64,000 nucleotides of DNA from Microcella sp. (GCF_019739195.1 NZ_JAHHDS010000003.1:62001-126000); one strand, 5' to 3'. Positions 47,791 through 58,762 are shown, counted from the stretch's first letter. Notes: generated by a model from the letters alone, not told the origin. Numbers and translations are program-made.

Positions 47791-47878
47791 GGCGGGGGTC
47801 GACGACGCCCTGTGCGGGAGTGGTCCGTGCAGGGCGGACGACGTCCGCATCCGATTCGAGAGAGGGCTCTTCGACGCC

Positions 47879-49969
47879 ATGACCGACATCACCTGGGACC
47901 AGATCGACAACGACGCCGTCGACACTGCGAGACTTCTCGCCGCCGACGCCGTCGAGAAGGTCGGCAACGGCCACCCGGGCACGGCGATGTCGCTCGCCCC
48001 CGTGGCCTACCTGCTGCACCAGAAGGTCATGCAGCACGACCCGAGCGACCCCCAGTGGCTCGGCCGCGATCGCTTCATTCTCTCGGCGGGCCACAGTTCA
48101 CTCACGCAGTACGTGCAGCTCTACCTGGGCGGCTACGGCCTCGAACTCGACGACCTCAAGGCTCTGCGCACCTGGGGATCGAAGACTCCCGGCCACCCCG
48201 AGTACGGTCACACCGACGGCGTGGAGATCACCACCGGCCCGCTCGGTCAGGGCCTCGCGTCGGCGGTGGGGTTCGCCTACGCCGCGCGCTTCGAACGCGG
48301 TCTGCTCGACCCCGAGACGCCCGCGGGCGAGAGCGTGTTCGATCACCACATCTATGTGATTGCCGGCGACGGCGACCTGCAAGAGGGCGTCACGAGCGAG
48401 GCGGGATCGCTCGCCGGGCACCAGCAGCTCGGCAACCTCATCGCCATCTACGACTCGAACCAGATCTCGATCGAAGACGACACCGACATCGCCATGACCG
48501 AAGACGTCGCGGCGCGGTACGCCGCCTACGGCTGGCACGTACAGACCGTCGACTGGAAGAAGACCGGCGAGTACGTCGAAGACGTGCACGCGCTGCATGC
48601 GGCTCTGGAGGCGGCGAAGTCCGAGACCTCGAAGCCGAGTCTCGTCATTCTCAAGACCATCATCGGTTGGCCGGCCCCGACGAAGCAGAACACCGGCAAG
48701 ATCCACGGCTCGGCGCTCGGCGGCGACGAGCTCGCGGCGACCAAGACGATTCTCGGCTTCGACCCCGAGCAGCACTTCGTCGTGAGCGACGAGGTCATCG
48801 CGCACACGCGTGCTGCAGTCGATCGAGGGCGCGAACGGCACGCCGCGTGGAACAACCGGTTCGAGACATGGGCTGCCGCGAACCCTGAGCGCAAGGTGCT
48901 TCTCGACCGCATGCAGGCGGGCGAGCTGCCCGCAGACCTCGACGCCGCACTTCCCGTCTTCGAGGGCGGCAGCAGCGTGTCGACGCGGGCTGCCTCGGGA
49001 AAGGTCATCAACGCGATTGCCGCCGTGTTGCCCGAGTTCTGGGGCGGTTCTGCCGACCTCGCCGAGTCGAACCTCACGACCATTGCGGGCGGAGGCTCGT
49101 TCGCGCCGACCGAGCACTCGACGCACGAGTGGAAGGCGAACCCCTACGGCCGCATCCTGCACTTCGGAATCCGCGAGCACGCAATGGGCGCCATCCTCAA
49201 CGGCATTGCGCTGCACGGCCGCACGCGTGTGTTCGGCGGCACGTTCCTCATCTTCAGCGACTACATGCGCCCTTCTGTGCGTCTCGCCGCGCTCATGAAC
49301 GTGCCCGTCACCTACGTCTGGACCCACGACTCCGTCGCCCTCGGCGAAGACGGTCCCACTCACCAGCCGATCGAGCAGCTGGCCTCGCTGCGCGCGATTC
49401 CCGGGCTGTCGATCGTGCGGCCGGCCGACGCGAACGAGACCGCCCACGCCTGGAAGGCTGTGCTCGAGCGCCGCTCCCCCGCGGGCATCGCGCTGACCCG
49501 GCAGAACATTCCGGTCTTTGCGCGCGGCACTGACCTGGCTTCCGGCGACGAGCTGGCGGCCGCGCACCATGTCTCGAAGGGCGCCTACGTGCTCGCCGAG
49601 GCCGCGAACGGTGCGCCTGACGTCATTCTCATCGCGAGCGGCTCCGAGGTCTCGGTGGCGATGGATGCACGCACGCAGCTCGCCGAGCAGGGCATCCACG
49701 CCCGCGTCGTCTCGGCACCGTGTCTCGAATGGTTCGACGAGCAGAGCGCCGAGTACCGCGAGTCGGTGCTGCCGGCAACGGTGACGGCTCGAGTGTCGGT
49801 CGAGGCGGGCCTCGCGTTGAGCTGGCACCGCTACGTCGGCGATCGCGGCCGCAGCGTGTCGATCGAGCACTTCGGTGCCTCGGCCGACTATCAGACCCTG
49901 TTCCGCGAGTTCGGCATCACTCCCGAAGCGGTGGCCACGGCCGCGCTCGAGAGTATTGCGGCCCACTAA
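47879..49969 (+). CDS. tkt: Transketolase
   Basis: A 696-residue thiamine-diphosphate enzyme moving two-carbon units between sugar phosphates. The cofactor motif [20 protein letters not shown] leads to the NQIS end. The pyrimidine domain has [19 protein letters not shown] and [16 protein letters not shown]. The ATG at 47879 ([17 protein letters not shown]) is the natural N-terminus; the frame is open upstream. First gene of a plus-strand pentose-phosphate operon ending with pgl. Confidence 0.97.
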   Translation: MTDITWDQIDNDAVDTARLLAADAVEKVGNGHPGTAMSLAPVAYLLHQKVMQHDPSDPQWLGRDRFILSAGHSSLTQYVQLYLGGYGLELDDLKALRTWGSKTPGHPEYGHTDGVEITTGPLGQGLASAVGFAYAARFERGLLDPETPAGESVFDHHIYVIAGDGDLQEGVTSEAGSLAGHQQLGNLIAIYDSNQISIEDDTDIAMTEDVAARYAAYGWHVQTVDWKKTGEYVEDVHALHAALEAAKSETSKPSLVILKTIIGWPAPTKQNTGKIHGSALGGDELAATKTILGFDPEQHFVVSDEVIAHTRAAVDRGRERHAAWNNRFETWAAANPERKVLLDRMQAGELPADLDAALPVFEGGSSVSTRAASGKVINAIAAVLPEFWGGSADLAESNLTTIAGGGSFAPTEHSTHEWKANPYGRILHFGIREHAMGAILNGIALHGRTRVFGGTFLIFSDYMRPSVRLAALMNVPVTYVWTHDSVALGEDGPTHQPIEQLASLRAIPGLSIVRPADANETAHAWKAVLERRSPAGIALTRQNIPVFARGTDLASGDELAAAHHVSKGAYVLAEAANGAPDVILIASGSEVSVAMDARTQLAEQGIHARVVSAPCLEWFDEQSAEYRESVLPATVTARVSVEAGLALSWHRYVGDRGRSVSIEHFGASADYQTLFREFGITPEAVATAALESIAAH

Positions 49970-50008
49970 CCCCCTCACCGCCGACCACCGACATTGATTG
50001 AGGACCCC

Positions 50009-51118
50009 ATGAGTTCCACGCCCACCGCACAACTCAGCGATCTCGGCGTCAGCATCTGGCTCGACGACTTGTCGCGCGACCGCATCAGCTCTGGCGGCCT
50101 CGCCACGCTGATCACCGACCGCAACGTCGTCGGTGTCACGACGAACCCGACGATCTTCGCGGCCGCATTGGCCACCGGCACGACCTACGACGACCAGGTG
50201 CGCCAGCTCGCCCAGCAGAATACCGACGTCACCCGCGCCGTCTTCGAGATCACGACCGACGACGTTGCCGCCGCGTGCGACATCTTCGACGGCGTCTATG
50301 CCGCGACCAAGGGCGTCGACGGCCGCGTGTCGATCGAGGTCGAGCCGGGTCTCGCGCACGACTCGGCGGGCACGATCGCTGAAGCTCAGCAGCTCTGGAA
50401 GAAGGTCGGTCGGCCCAACGCGATGATCAAGATTCCGGCCACGATCCCCGGGCTCCAGGCCATTACCGAAACGATCGCGGCGGGCATCAGTGTCAATGTC
50501 ACTCTGATCTTCAGCCTCGACCGGCACCGTGCCGTGATCGACGCCTACTTGTCGGGCCTCGAGAAGGCGCACGCTGCTGGCATCGATCTGTCGACGATCC
50601 ACTCGGTCGCCTCATTCTTCGTCTCGAGGGTCGACACCGAGATCGACAAGCGCCTCGTCGCGATCGGAACCCCCGAGGCGCTCGCGCTCAAGAGCAAGGC
50701 GGGAATCGCGAATGCGCGACTCGCCTACGAGGTCTTCGAGAAGGCGTTCGCGAGCGACCGGGCAAAGGCCCTGATCGACGCCGGTGCGAACCTGCAGCGC
50801 CCCCTCTGGGCGTCGACTGGCGTGAAAGACCCGAGCCTGCCCGACACGCTCTACGTCACCGAGCTGGCGGTAGCGCGCACGGTCAACACGATGCCCGAGA
50901 AGACGCTCGAGGCCACTTTCGACCACGCTCGCCTCGAGGGCGACGCCGTGACCGGCACGTACGACGACGCTCGAGACGTTCTCGCTCAGCTCGAGGCTCT
51001 GGGGGTCTCATACGACGAAGTCACCGCACTTCTCGAGAAGGAGGGCGTCGAGAAGTTCGTCGTGAGCTGGAACGAACTGCTCGACACCGTGAGCGCGGCA
51101 CTCGAGGCTGCCCGGTGA
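50009..51118 (+). CDS. tal: Transaldolase
   Basis: A 369-residue class I transaldolase of the longer actinobacterial type. N-terminal [12 protein letters not shown] and [11 protein letters not shown] are followed by the Schiff-base Lys in [14 protein letters not shown] and [14 protein letters not shown]. It transfers dihydroxyacetone units between sugar phosphates. The ATG at 50009 has TGAGGA upstream; a TTG at 49994 is less likely. It follows tkt by 39 bases and overlaps pgi through GTGA. Confidence 0.96.
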   Translation: MSSTPTAQLSDLGVSIWLDDLSRDRISSGGLATLITDRNVVGVTTNPTIFAAALATGTTYDDQVRQLAQQNTDVTRAVFEITTDDVAAACDIFDGVYAATKGVDGRVSIEVEPGLAHDSAGTIAEAQQLWKKVGRPNAMIKIPATIPGLQAITETIAAGISVNVTLIFSLDRHRAVIDAYLSGLEKAHAAGIDLSTIHSVASFFVSRVDTEIDKRLVAIGTPEALALKSKAGIANARLAYEVFEKAFASDRAKALIDAGANLQRPLWASTGVKDPSLPDTLYVTELAVARTVNTMPEKTLEATFDHARLEGDAVTGTYDDARDVLAQLEALGVSYDEVTALLEKEGVEKFVVSWNELLDTVSAALEAAR

Positions 51119-52710
51119 CCGTGACCGTCGCTGCCCGTGGTGCGGCGCAGCATGCGATCGAGCAGCACGTGCCCCGCCTGGTTGAGCAGCTCGTGGCGAG
51201 CCGCATCACGGGCGGCGACGCAAGCCTGTGGGGTCCGGAGGCCGAAGATGAGGCGAGCAAGCGCCTCGGCTGGACGCAGGCCGTCTCCGTATCGCGACCC
51301 CTCGTCGGCGAGATCGTCGCGCTGCGCGAGCAACTGGCCGAGCGCGGCATCACCCGCGTTGTGCTGTGCGGTATGGGCGGGTCATCCCTGGCTCCCGAGG
51401 TCATCACGCGCACGGCGGGGGTCGACCTCGTCGTGCTCGACTCGACCGACCCGACGCAAGTGCGCAGCGCGCTCACCGAGCACCTTGGCCACACCGCCGT
51501 CGTCGTGTCGTCGAAGTCGGGTTCGACCGTCGAGACCGACAGCCAGAAGCGCAGCTTCGAGGGCGCGTTCCGCGATGCGGGCATCGACCCGGCCGAGCGC
51601 ATCATCATCGTGACCGACCCCGGATCACCGCTCGAGGCCTCCTCGCTCGAGGCGGGCTACCGAGTCTTCACAGCCGACCCGACCGTCGGCGGTCGCTACT
51701 CGGCACTCACTGCCTTCGGCCTGGTCCCCTCCGGACTCGCCGGTGTCGATCTCGACGCTTTGCTCGACGAAGCCGAGGCCGCGTCGTTGCCGCTCGCCGT
51801 CGACAGCGAATCGAACCCCGGCCTGCAGCTCGCCGCGGCGATCGCCGGCACCGAGCCGCGTCGCGACAAGCTCGTGATCGTCTCAGACGGTACTCATGTC
51901 GTCGGACTCGGCGACTGGATCGAGCAGCTCGTCGCCGAGTCGACCGGCAAGAACGGCACCGGAATCCTTCCTGTCGTCGTCGGTACCGATGCGCCCGAGC
52001 TCACCACCCGCGCCGAAGACGTGCAGATCGTGCGTCTCGTCGCCGACCGAGGTGCGACGCGCGAGGTCGAGAACAACGAGATCGAGCTATCGGGCACCCT
52101 CGGCGCTCTGCTCATGACCTGGGAGTACGCGACGGCCATCGCCGGCATGATGCTCGGCATCAACCCGTTCGATCAGCCCGACGTCGAGTCGGCCAAGATC
52201 GCGGCACGCGGGCTTCTCGATGCGCGTCCCGAACCCCTCGCCGCCGCGTTCGTCGACCGCGGAGTTGAGGTCGTCGGTTCGCCCGAGCTCATCGGCGACG
52301 CCAGCACACTCGCGCAGGCGATCGGGCGTCTCGAGTCACGGCTCTCCCCCGATGGCTACGTCGCGGTGCAGGTCTACCTCGACCGCCTCGGCCACCCCGA
52401 GCTCGAGGTTTTGCGGCACCGCATCTCGGAACGCACGGGTCGACCGGTCACGTTCGGCTGGGGTCCCCGCTTCCTGCACTCCACAGGCCAGTATCACAAG
52501 GGCGGCCCCGCCCACGGCGTCTTCTTGCAGATCACCGGCACGTTCGCCGATGACCTCGAGATTCCCGACCGCCCGTTCAGCTACCGCGAGCTCATCGCGG
52601 CTCAGGCCGCGGGTGACGCAGTCGTACTGGGCGACCACGGCGCTCCGGTGCTCACGCTGCGCGTTACCGACGAGGATGCTCTCGTCGCGATCATCGATTC
52701 GGTCTCGTGA
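51115..52710 (+). CDS. pgi: Glucose-6-phosphate isomerase
   Basis: A 531-residue double-SIS-domain enzyme interconverting glucose-6-phosphate and fructose-6-phosphate. Motifs include [26 protein letters not shown], the [13 protein letters not shown] region, and the late [19 protein letters not shown] near residue 445. This belongs to the pgi variant found within actinobacterial pentose-phosphate operons. The GTG start overlaps the tal stop, and its stop overlaps the zwf start, both as GTGA. Confidence 0.93.
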   Translation: MTVTVAARGAAQHAIEQHVPRLVEQLVASRITGGDASLWGPEAEDEASKRLGWTQAVSVSRPLVGEIVALREQLAERGITRVVLCGMGGSSLAPEVITRTAGVDLVVLDSTDPTQVRSALTEHLGHTAVVVSSKSGSTVETDSQKRSFEGAFRDAGIDPAERIIIVTDPGSPLEASSLEAGYRVFTADPTVGGRYSALTAFGLVPSGLAGVDLDALLDEAEAASLPLAVDSESNPGLQLAAAIAGTEPRRDKLVIVSDGTHVVGLGDWIEQLVAESTGKNGTGILPVVVGTDAPELTTRAEDVQIVRLVADRGATREVENNEIELSGTLGALLMTWEYATAIAGMMLGINPFDQPDVESAKIAARGLLDARPEPLAAAFVDRGVEVVGSPELIGDASTLAQAIGRLESRLSPDGYVAVQVYLDRLGHPELEVLRHRISERTGRPVTFGWGPRFLHSTGQYHKGGPAHGVFLQITGTFADDLEIPDRPFSYRELIAAQAAGDAVVLGDHGAPVLTLRVTDEDALVAIIDSVS

Positions 52711-54236
52711 TCGCTCCCGGGTCAAATCCGCTTCGCTCCCCCGACGATCGCCGTCTCAACCGCATCGCCGGCCCGAGCGGTCTCATCATATTCGGAGTCA
52801 CCGGAGACCTGTCGCGCAAGAAGCTCATGCCCGCCGTCTACGACCTCGCGAACCGCGGACTGCTGCCCCCGGGGTTCGGGCTCGTCGGCTTCGCACGACG
52901 CGACTGGGCGACGCAAGACTTCGAGCAGGTCGTGCACGATGCGGTGAAACAGTACGCTCGCACCCCGTTCGATGAAGAGGTCTGGCGGCAACTCGCGGCG
53001 GGCATCCGCTTCGTCTCGGGCGATTTCGACGATGACGATGCCTTCGAACGTCTCTCGCAGACGCTCGCCGAGCTGGATCGTGACCGCGGCACGATGGGCA
53101 ATCACGCCTTCTACCTCTCGATTCCTCCGAAGTCGTTCCCGCTCGTCACCGAGCAGCTGCGGCGGAGCGGCCTCGCCGACGCTCCCGATGGCGAGTGGCG
53201 GCGCGTCGTCATCGAGAAGCCGTTCGGCAGCGACCTCGCGACGGCACGCGAGCTCAACGATGTCGTCGAGTCGGTCTTTCCGGCCGACTCCGTCTTCCGT
53301 ATCGATCACTATCTCGGCAAAGAGACGGTGCAGAACATTCTTGCGCTGCGGTTCGCCAACATGCTCTACGAACCGCTCTGGAACGCGAACTATGTCGACC
53401 ACGTGCAGATCACCATGGCCGAAGACATCGGCGTAGGTGGGCGAGCGGGCTACTACGACGGCATCGGTGCGGCGCGCGACGTCATTCAGAACCACCTGCT
53501 GCAGCTGCTCGCACTGACCGCCATGGAAGAGCCGGTGTCGTTCGACGCCGCCGATCTGCGCGCTGAGAAGGAGAAGGTGCTGTCTGCAGTGCGGCTGCCG
53601 AAAGATCTCGCCACCGGCACCGCTCGCGGGCAGTACTCGAGCGGCTGGCAGGGAGGCGAGTGGGTCACCGGGTTTCTCGACGAAGAGGGCATGAACCCCG
53701 AGTCGGTCACCGAGACCTACGCGGCGATGCGGCTCGACATCGGCACGAGGCGCTGGGCTGGCGTGCCCTTCTACCTGCGGGCCGGCAAGCGGCTGGGACG
53801 CCGCGTGACCGAGATCGCCGTGGTCTTCAAACGGGCCCCGCAGTACCTGTTCGCCGAGGCGCAGACCTCGGCGCTCGGACAGAACGCCCTCGTGATCCGC
53901 GTTCAGCCCGACGAAGGAGTGACGATCCGATTCGGGTCGAAGGTTCCGGGTGCAGGCATGCAGGTGCGCGACGTCACGATGGACTTCGGGTACGGGCACG
54001 CTTTCACCGAGCAGAGCCCCGAAGCCTATGAGCGCTTAATTCTCGACGTGCTGCTGGGCGAACCGCCGCTCTTTCCCCGCCACGAAGAGGTCGAGCTCAG
54101 CTGGAAGATTCTCGATCCGATCGAAGAGTTCTGGGCGGCGCAAGGTCGTCCCGAGCTGTACTCGCCCGGCACGTGGGGCCCGTCATCCGCTGATGACCTG
54201 CTCGCTCGTGATGGACGCGTTTGGAGGCGGCCATGA
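52707..54236 (+). CDS. zwf: Glucose-6-phosphate 1-dehydrogenase
   Basis: A 509-residue enzyme that oxidises glucose-6-phosphate to 6-phosphogluconolactone, producing NADPH. The cofactor motif is IFGVTGDLSRKKLMPAVYDL near residue 30, the active site RIDHYLGKETVQN near 205, and the substrate region EKPFGSD. The C-terminal alpha+beta domain is complete. It is coupled to pgi (GTGA) and to opcA (ATGA), so its assembly partner is made alongside it. Confidence 0.97.
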   Translation: MIAPGSNPLRSPDDRRLNRIAGPSGLIIFGVTGDLSRKKLMPAVYDLANRGLLPPGFGLVGFARRDWATQDFEQVVHDAVKQYARTPFDEEVWRQLAAGIRFVSGDFDDDDAFERLSQTLAELDRDRGTMGNHAFYLSIPPKSFPLVTEQLRRSGLADAPDGEWRRVVIEKPFGSDLATARELNDVVESVFPADSVFRIDHYLGKETVQNILALRFANMLYEPLWNANYVDHVQITMAEDIGVGGRAGYYDGIGAARDVIQNHLLQLLALTAMEEPVSFDAADLRAEKEKVLSAVRLPKDLATGTARGQYSSGWQGGEWVTGFLDEEGMNPESVTETYAAMRLDIGTRRWAGVPFYLRAGKRLGRRVTEIAVVFKRAPQYLFAEAQTSALGQNALVIRVQPDEGVTIRFGSKVPGAGMQVRDVTMDFGYGHAFTEQSPEAYERLILDVLLGEPPLFPRHEEVELSWKILDPIEEFWAAQGRPELYSPGTWGPSSADDLLARDGRVWRRP

Positions 54237-55162
54237 TCATCGACCTGCCCGATACGACCGCCAGCCAGGTCTCGAAAACCCTCGTGCGCATCCGCGACGA
54301 AGCGGGCGCGGTGGCGCTCGGCCGCGTGCTCACCCTGATCATCTCGAGCGAGATCGGTGACGAAGAAGACGTCATCGCCGCCGCCAACGAGGCCTCGCGC
54401 GAGCATCCGATGCGCATCATCGTCGTCTCGACCGATGCCGAGGCGACGACCGCGCGGCTTGACGCCGAGATTCGCGTGGGCGGCGATGCCGGCGCGAGCG
54501 AGGTCATCGTGCTGCGCGCGCACGGCGGCACCGCGCACGATCTGCGAGGGCTCGTCACCGGCCTGCTGCTGCCCGATGCACCCGTGGTCACGTGGTGGCC
54601 GGGTCAGTGCCCCGACTGCGTCGGCGACACCTCTCTCGGCAAGCTCGCACAGCGCCGCATCACCGACGCGGCTGCCGCGAGCGACCCGACCGACAGTCTG
54701 CGACGCGTCGCCGCCGGCTACCGGCCTGGCGACACCGACTTCGCGTGGACCCGGCTCACCAAGTGGCGGTCGCAACTCGCGGCCACGCTCGACCAGCCGC
54801 CCTTCGACACCGTGCTGCGAGCAGAGGTCTCCGGTGCTGTCGACAGCCCGTCGACGGTGCTGCTCGCGGCCTGGCTCGAGCTGCGGCTTCAGGTGCCAGT
54901 CTCCGTCGATGTCGCCGATGGCAACCCCTCGACGGGCATCCACCGGGTCGTGCTGCACCGCGAGAGCGGACCGATCAGTCTCGAGAGAACCTCCCCCACC
55001 GTCGTCGTGCTGAGCCAGCCGGGACAGCCGACCCACGAGCTCTCGCTGCCGCGGCCGGGTCTGCGCGAATGCCTCGCCGAAGAACTGCGTAGGCTCGACC
55101 CTGACGATGAGTTCGGCGCTGTGCTCGACAACGGCGTGCGCGCGGCTGAGCCCGTCGCCTGA
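54233..55162 (+). CDS. opcA: Glucose-6-phosphate dehydrogenase assembly protein OpcA
   Basis: A 309-residue OpcA protein that promotes or modulates assembly of Zwf in actinobacteria and cyanobacteria. Recognisable parts are the N-terminal DTTASQVSKTLVRIRDEAGAVALG, VVTWWPGQCPDCVGDTSLGKLAQ, and GDTDFAWTRLTKWRSQLAATL. The ATG at 54233 overlaps the zwf stop. It is followed 48 bases later by pgl. Confidence 0.96.
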   Translation: MIIDLPDTTASQVSKTLVRIRDEAGAVALGRVLTLIISSEIGDEEDVIAAANEASREHPMRIIVVSTDAEATTARLDAEIRVGGDAGASEVIVLRAHGGTAHDLRGLVTGLLLPDAPVVTWWPGQCPDCVGDTSLGKLAQRRITDAAAASDPTDSLRRVAAGYRPGDTDFAWTRLTKWRSQLAATLDQPPFDTVLRAEVSGAVDSPSTVLLAAWLELRLQVPVSVDVADGNPSTGIHRVVLHRESGPISLERTSPTVVVLSQPGQPTHELSLPRPGLRECLAEELRRLDPDDEFGAVLDNGVRAAEPVA

Positions 55163-55210
55163 CCGGGCGGTGCTCCCGCACCGTCGCTCCCGAGAAAGGT
55201 ACTGTGCATC

Positions 55211-56023
55211 GTGCCCCACGATCGTCGCGTCATCGTCCACTCCGACCCCGCAGCCCTCGCTGACGCTGTGGCGGCCCGCTTCGTCGAGACGATGATCGAG
55301 CTGCTGAGCTCGCGCGACACCGTGCACATCGCACTGACCGGCGGCTCAGTCGGCATCGGCGTGCTTCGCTCCATTGCCCAGCGAGACGACCGCACGTCGA
55401 TCGACTGGAGCCGAGTGCACGTCTGGTGGGGCGATGAGCGCTGGGTTGATCGTGACCACGCAGATCGCAATGCACGACAGGCGCGCGAGGCCCTGCTCGA
55501 CCACATCAGCATCCCGGACGTCAATGTGCACGAGTTCCCCGCAGCCGACGACGGCGTCGACCTTGAAGTTGCAGCCGCTCGCTATGCAGACGAGCTCGTG
55601 CGCGCCGGCGCGGGAGAACTGCCCCGTTTCGCAATCACCTTCCTAGGAGTCGGGCCCGACGGCCACGTGGCCTCGCTCTTCCCCGAACGCGAAAGTCCGC
55701 GCATCGCTGAGGCCACGGTGATCGCCGTGCACGACTCACCCAAGCCGCCGCCGGGACGACTGTCGCTGAGCCTGCCTCTGCTCAACCTCTCAGAGCGAGT
55801 CTGGTTGGTGCTCGCTGGTGCCGACAAGGCATCCGCGCTCGGCCTCGCTCTAGCGGGAGCATCTTCTGCAGACGTGCCCGTCGCCGGAGTGATGGGCACC
55901 GAGCGCACCATCTTCTTCGTCGACGATGCGGCGTCGTCAGAAGTGCCTGAGTCGCTCATCACGCAGCCCGAATACTGGACGGGCGCGATGGATCAGCCCG
56001 ACTGGAGCCCCAGCGCAGACTAG
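55211..56023 (+). CDS. pgl: 6-phosphogluconolactonase (DevB/SOL family)
   Basis: A 270-residue enzyme hydrolysing 6-phosphogluconolactone, the second step of the oxidative pentose-phosphate pathway. Motifs are ALTGGSVGIGVLR, the RVHVWWGDERWVDRDHADRN region, ITFLGVGPDGHVASLFP and RLSLSLPLLNLSERVWLV. The start is GTG; a GAGAAAGG site lies about 12 bases upstream. It closes the operon; gnd, for the next step, is not in the window. Confidence 0.95.
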   Translation: MPHDRRVIVHSDPAALADAVAARFVETMIELLSSRDTVHIALTGGSVGIGVLRSIAQRDDRTSIDWSRVHVWWGDERWVDRDHADRNARQAREALLDHISIPDVNVHEFPAADDGVDLEVAAARYADELVRAGAGELPRFAITFLGVGPDGHVASLFPERESPRIAEATVIAVHDSPKPPPGRLSLSLPLLNLSERVWLVLAGADKASALGLALAGASSADVPVAGVMGTERTIFFVDDAASSEVPESLITQPEYWTGAMDQPDWSPSAD

Positions 56024-56052
56024 CGGCTCGGCAAGGTGCGCGCCGATGATCT

Positions 56053-56409
56053 CTATGCGGTGCCGCGACGCTGCCGGAGCTTGAGCAGGGCCTCGTCGAG
56101 GATCTGCGTGGCTTCTTCTTCACTGCGACGCTCTTTCACGTACGCGAGGTGCGTCTTGTAGGGCTCGTTCTTGGCGACCTGAGGAGGGTTGTCGCGGTCG
56201 CGGCCCGCGGGAAGCCCCGTCGACGGTGAATCGATGACGTCGGGGATCTCTTCTTCGGGCAGGTTCGCCGCGAAATGCCGCACGGTCTCGTTACCCATCG
56301 CATCCCAGTACGAGATCGAGATGCGGTCAGCGTGCACACCGCGGTCTTGCTCCCCCATGGGGCCGGAGCCGACGCGCGAGCCACGAATGGCGCTTCCGCC
56401 TGAAACCAT
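56053..56409 (-). CDS. rbpA: RNA polymerase-binding protein RbpA (Cys-less form)
   Basis: A 118-residue RNA polymerase accessory factor that stabilises the sigma-factor-containing holoenzyme at promoters. The N-terminal tail GSAIRGSRVGSGPMGEQDRG and the C-terminal sigma-interacting helices (KTHLAYVKERRSEEEATQIL, ending LRQRRG) match RbpA. The zinc-ribbon Cys residues found in Streptomyces RbpA are absent; the core lacks any Cys. A strong AAGGAG precedes the ATG and overlaps the secG stop region. Confidence 0.92.
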   Translation of the reverse strand: MVSGGSAIRGSRVGSGPMGEQDRGVHADRISISYWDAMGNETVRHFAANLPEEEIPDVIDSPSTGLPAGRDRDNPPQVAKNEPYKTHLAYVKERRSEEEATQILDEALLKLRQRRGTA

Positions 56410-56420
56410 GCTGATGCTCC

Positions 56421-56669
56421 TTAGGCCGCGTCGAAGCGCGTGATGAGGCCGAGAATGACGATCGCGCTGACCCAGACGAGGGCCAGAATGATCGTGATGC
56501 GGTTGAGGTTGCGCTCAGCCACGCCCGAGGCACCGAGATTCGACGTCACGCCGCCCCCGAACATGTCGGAGAGCCCGCCGCCGCGACCGCGGTGCAGCAG
56601 GATCATCAAGGTGAGCAGAAGGCTCGTGATGCCCAGGATCACCTGGAGCACTACCTGAAGAATTTCCAC
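56421..56669 (-). CDS. secG: Preprotein translocase subunit SecG
   Basis: An 82-residue protein with two hydrophobic helices (VVLQVILGITSLLLTLMILL and ITIILALVWVSAIVILGLI). They flank a Gly-rich cytoplasmic loop (HRGRGGGLSDMFGGG) that defines SecG. It assists protein export with SecYE. The start is GTG with AGAGG upstream. Its place after tpiA is the standard actinobacterial gene order. Confidence 0.95.
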   Translation of the reverse strand: MEILQVVLQVILGITSLLLTLMILLHRGRGGGLSDMFGGGVTSNLGASGVAERNLNRITIILALVWVSAIVILGLITRFDAA

Positions 56670-56734
56670 GGAATGGTACCTCTCGCGCTTTTCGGACAGT
56701 CTCCTACCCTACCGGACGCAGGGCGGAGGGATGG

Positions 56735-57526
56735 TCAGGCAGTGCCGACGTGCTGACGGAAGCGCGAGATCGCCGAGAACTCGTCCACGTCGAGACTTGC
56801 GCCGCCCACGAGCGCCCCGTCGACGTCGGGCTGCTTCATGAAGCCCGCGATATTCGCAGCCTTGACCGACCCGCCGTAGAGGATGCGCGTGCGGGCGGCA
56901 GCCTCGTCGCCCAGTGCCGAGGCGATGCGGGCTCGCAGTGCCGAGCACACCTGCTGCGCCTGTTCTGGTGTCGCGGCCTGTCCGGAGCCGATGGCCCAGA
57001 CCGGCTCATACGCGACCACCAGGTCGGCGTCGCCCGACAGTTGCTGCAGCACCACGTCGAGCTGGGCGACCGGCACCGCCGAGGGGCCGTGCTGCTCGAG
57101 ATCGTCGGCCGTCTCGCCGACGCAGACGACCGGCACCAGGCCGTGGCGCACGGCCGCGATCGTCTTCTCGGCCACGAGGGCGTCGCTCTCGTGGTGGAAT
57201 TGCCGTCGCTCACTGTGCCCGATGATGACATATCGGCAGTCAAGCGCTGCCAGGAACGCACCCGAGATCTCGCCCGTATAGGCGCCGCTGTCGTGCACCG
57301 ACAGATCTTGTGCCCCGTACGCGAGCTCGAGCTTGTCGGCAGAGACGAGGGTCTGCACGCTGCGCAGGTCGGTGAACGGCGGGAAGACCGCGACCTCGCA
57401 CGCTCGGTAGTCGTGCTTGGCGTCGCGCAAGCTCCACGCGAGCTTTTGCACGAAGGCGATCGACTGCAGGTGGTCGAGGTTCATCTTCCAGTTGCCCGCG
57501 ATGAGCGGAACACGCGTCACTGCCAT
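56735..57526 (-). CDS. tpiA: Triosephosphate isomerase
   Basis: A 263-residue TIM-barrel enzyme. Catalytic residues are visible: Lys in AGNWKMN, His in VIIGHSERRQF, and Glu in VAYEPVWAIGSGQAATP. It interconverts dihydroxyacetone phosphate and glyceraldehyde-3-phosphate. The start overlaps the end of pgk by ten bases and uses a GGAGG site inside pgk, so the two are coupled. Confidence 0.98.
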   Translation of the reverse strand: MAVTRVPLIAGNWKMNLDHLQSIAFVQKLAWSLRDAKHDYRACEVAVFPPFTDLRSVQTLVSADKLELAYGAQDLSVHDSGAYTGEISGAFLAALDCRYVIIGHSERRQFHHESDALVAEKTIAAVRHGLVPVVCVGETADDLEQHGPSAVPVAQLDVVLQQLSGDADLVVAYEPVWAIGSGQAATPEQAQQVCSALRARIASALGDEAAARTRILYGGSVKAANIAGFMKQPDVDGALVGGASLDVDEFSAISRFRQHVGTA

Positions 57527-58731
57527 CCGAGGACCTCCAGTCCGGGTAGCTTCTTGCCCTCGAGAAACTCGAGGCTGGCGCCGCCGCCCGTTGAGACATG
57601 GCCGAAATCGTCGTCAGAGAAACCGAGGGCGCGCACGGCGGCGGCCGAGTCGCCTCCTCCGACGACGCCCAGTCCCGTGACGCGCGTCAGGGCCTCAGCG
57701 ACCGCTTTCGTGCCAGCGGAGAACGACGCGAACTCGAAGACCCCCATGGGGCCGTTCCAGAAGACGGTGGTCGACGAGGCGACGAGCTCAGCGAAGCGCT
57801 CGGCCGTGCGGGGGCCGATATCGAGCCCGATGCCGGATGCTCCCGCCGGGCCGCTCTCGAGCTCATCGACCGACTGCACGGTGAACGGAGCGTCGGCGGC
57901 GAAGCTCTCGGCGACGAGTACATCGGTCGGCAGCTCGATGTGCACGCCGCGCCGCTCAGCCTCGGCCAGGTAGCCCCGCACCGTGTCGAGCTGATCGGCC
58001 TCGAGCAGACTCGCGCCGACGGCCAGCCCTTTGGCGGCGAGGAAGGTGAACAGCATGCCACCGCCGACGAGAAGACGATCGACCCGTGGCAGCAGGTGAG
58101 CGATGACCCCGAGCTTGTCCGAGACTTTCGAGCCGCCGAGCACCACGGTGTACGGCCGATCGGGGCGCTCGGTGAGGCGCTCGAGCACATCGGTCTCGGT
58201 CTCGATGAGCAGGCCGGCGGCGCTCGGAAGTGCCTGGGCGAGCTCGTAGACGCTGGCCTGCTTGCGGTGCACGACGCCGAAACCGTCAGACACCATGGCG
58301 TCGCCGAGAAGCGCGAGCTGCGCAGCGAAGGCTTCGCGATCATCGTCGCCCTTCGCCGTCTCGCCGGGGTTGAAACGCAGGTTCTCGAGAACCACGACGT
58401 CTCCGTCGGCGAGCGCGGCCACCGCATCCGTCGCCGTCGGGCCCACCGTGTCGCCCGCGAAGGCGACCGGCGATTCGAGCAGCTCGCCGAGCCGTCGCGC
58501 CACCGGAGCCAGGCTGTAGCGGGCGTCGGGCGCCCCGTTGGGGCGACCGAGGTGCGAGACCACGACGACCTTCGCGCCGCGATCGCGCAGCAACCTCAGG
58601 GTCGGAAGCGACGCACGGATGCGCCCGTCGTCCGTCACCGCACCGTCGGTGAGCGGAACGTTGAGGTCGCAACGGACGATGACTCGGCGACCGGTGAGAT
58701 CACCGAGCGAATCGAGAGAGCGCAATGCCAT
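57517..58731 (-). CDS. pgk: Phosphoglycerate kinase
   Basis: A 404-residue two-domain glycolytic kinase. Markers are RRVIVRCDLNVPLTDG, VVSHLGRPNG, the MVSDGFGVVHRKQASV region, and the C-terminal GGGDSAAAVRALG with STGGGASLEFLEG. It transfers phosphate from 1,3-bisphosphoglycerate to ADP. It lies between gap (31 bases upstream) and tpiA (ten-base overlap). Confidence 0.98.
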   Translation of the reverse strand: MALRSLDSLGDLTGRRVIVRCDLNVPLTDGAVTDDGRIRASLPTLRLLRDRGAKVVVVSHLGRPNGAPDARYSLAPVARRLGELLESPVAFAGDTVGPTATDAVAALADGDVVVLENLRFNPGETAKGDDDREAFAAQLALLGDAMVSDGFGVVHRKQASVYELAQALPSAAGLLIETETDVLERLTERPDRPYTVVLGGSKVSDKLGVIAHLLPRVDRLLVGGGMLFTFLAAKGLAVGASLLEADQLDTVRGYLAEAERRGVHIELPTDVLVAESFAADAPFTVQSVDELESGPAGASGIGLDIGPRTAERFAELVASSTTVFWNGPMGVFEFASFSAGTKAVAEALTRVTGLGVVGGGDSAAAVRALGFSDDDFGHVSTGGGASLEFLEGKKLPGLEVLGWQ

Positions 58732-58762
58732 GCGTGAATCTGCCTATCGGCTGGTCGGCCGC

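Noticed and set aside
48098-50602. 834-codon open frame on the minus strand opposite tkt and tal
   Set aside because: It mirrors real transketolase and transaldolase genes and shows no recognisable protein motif; it reflects codon bias.
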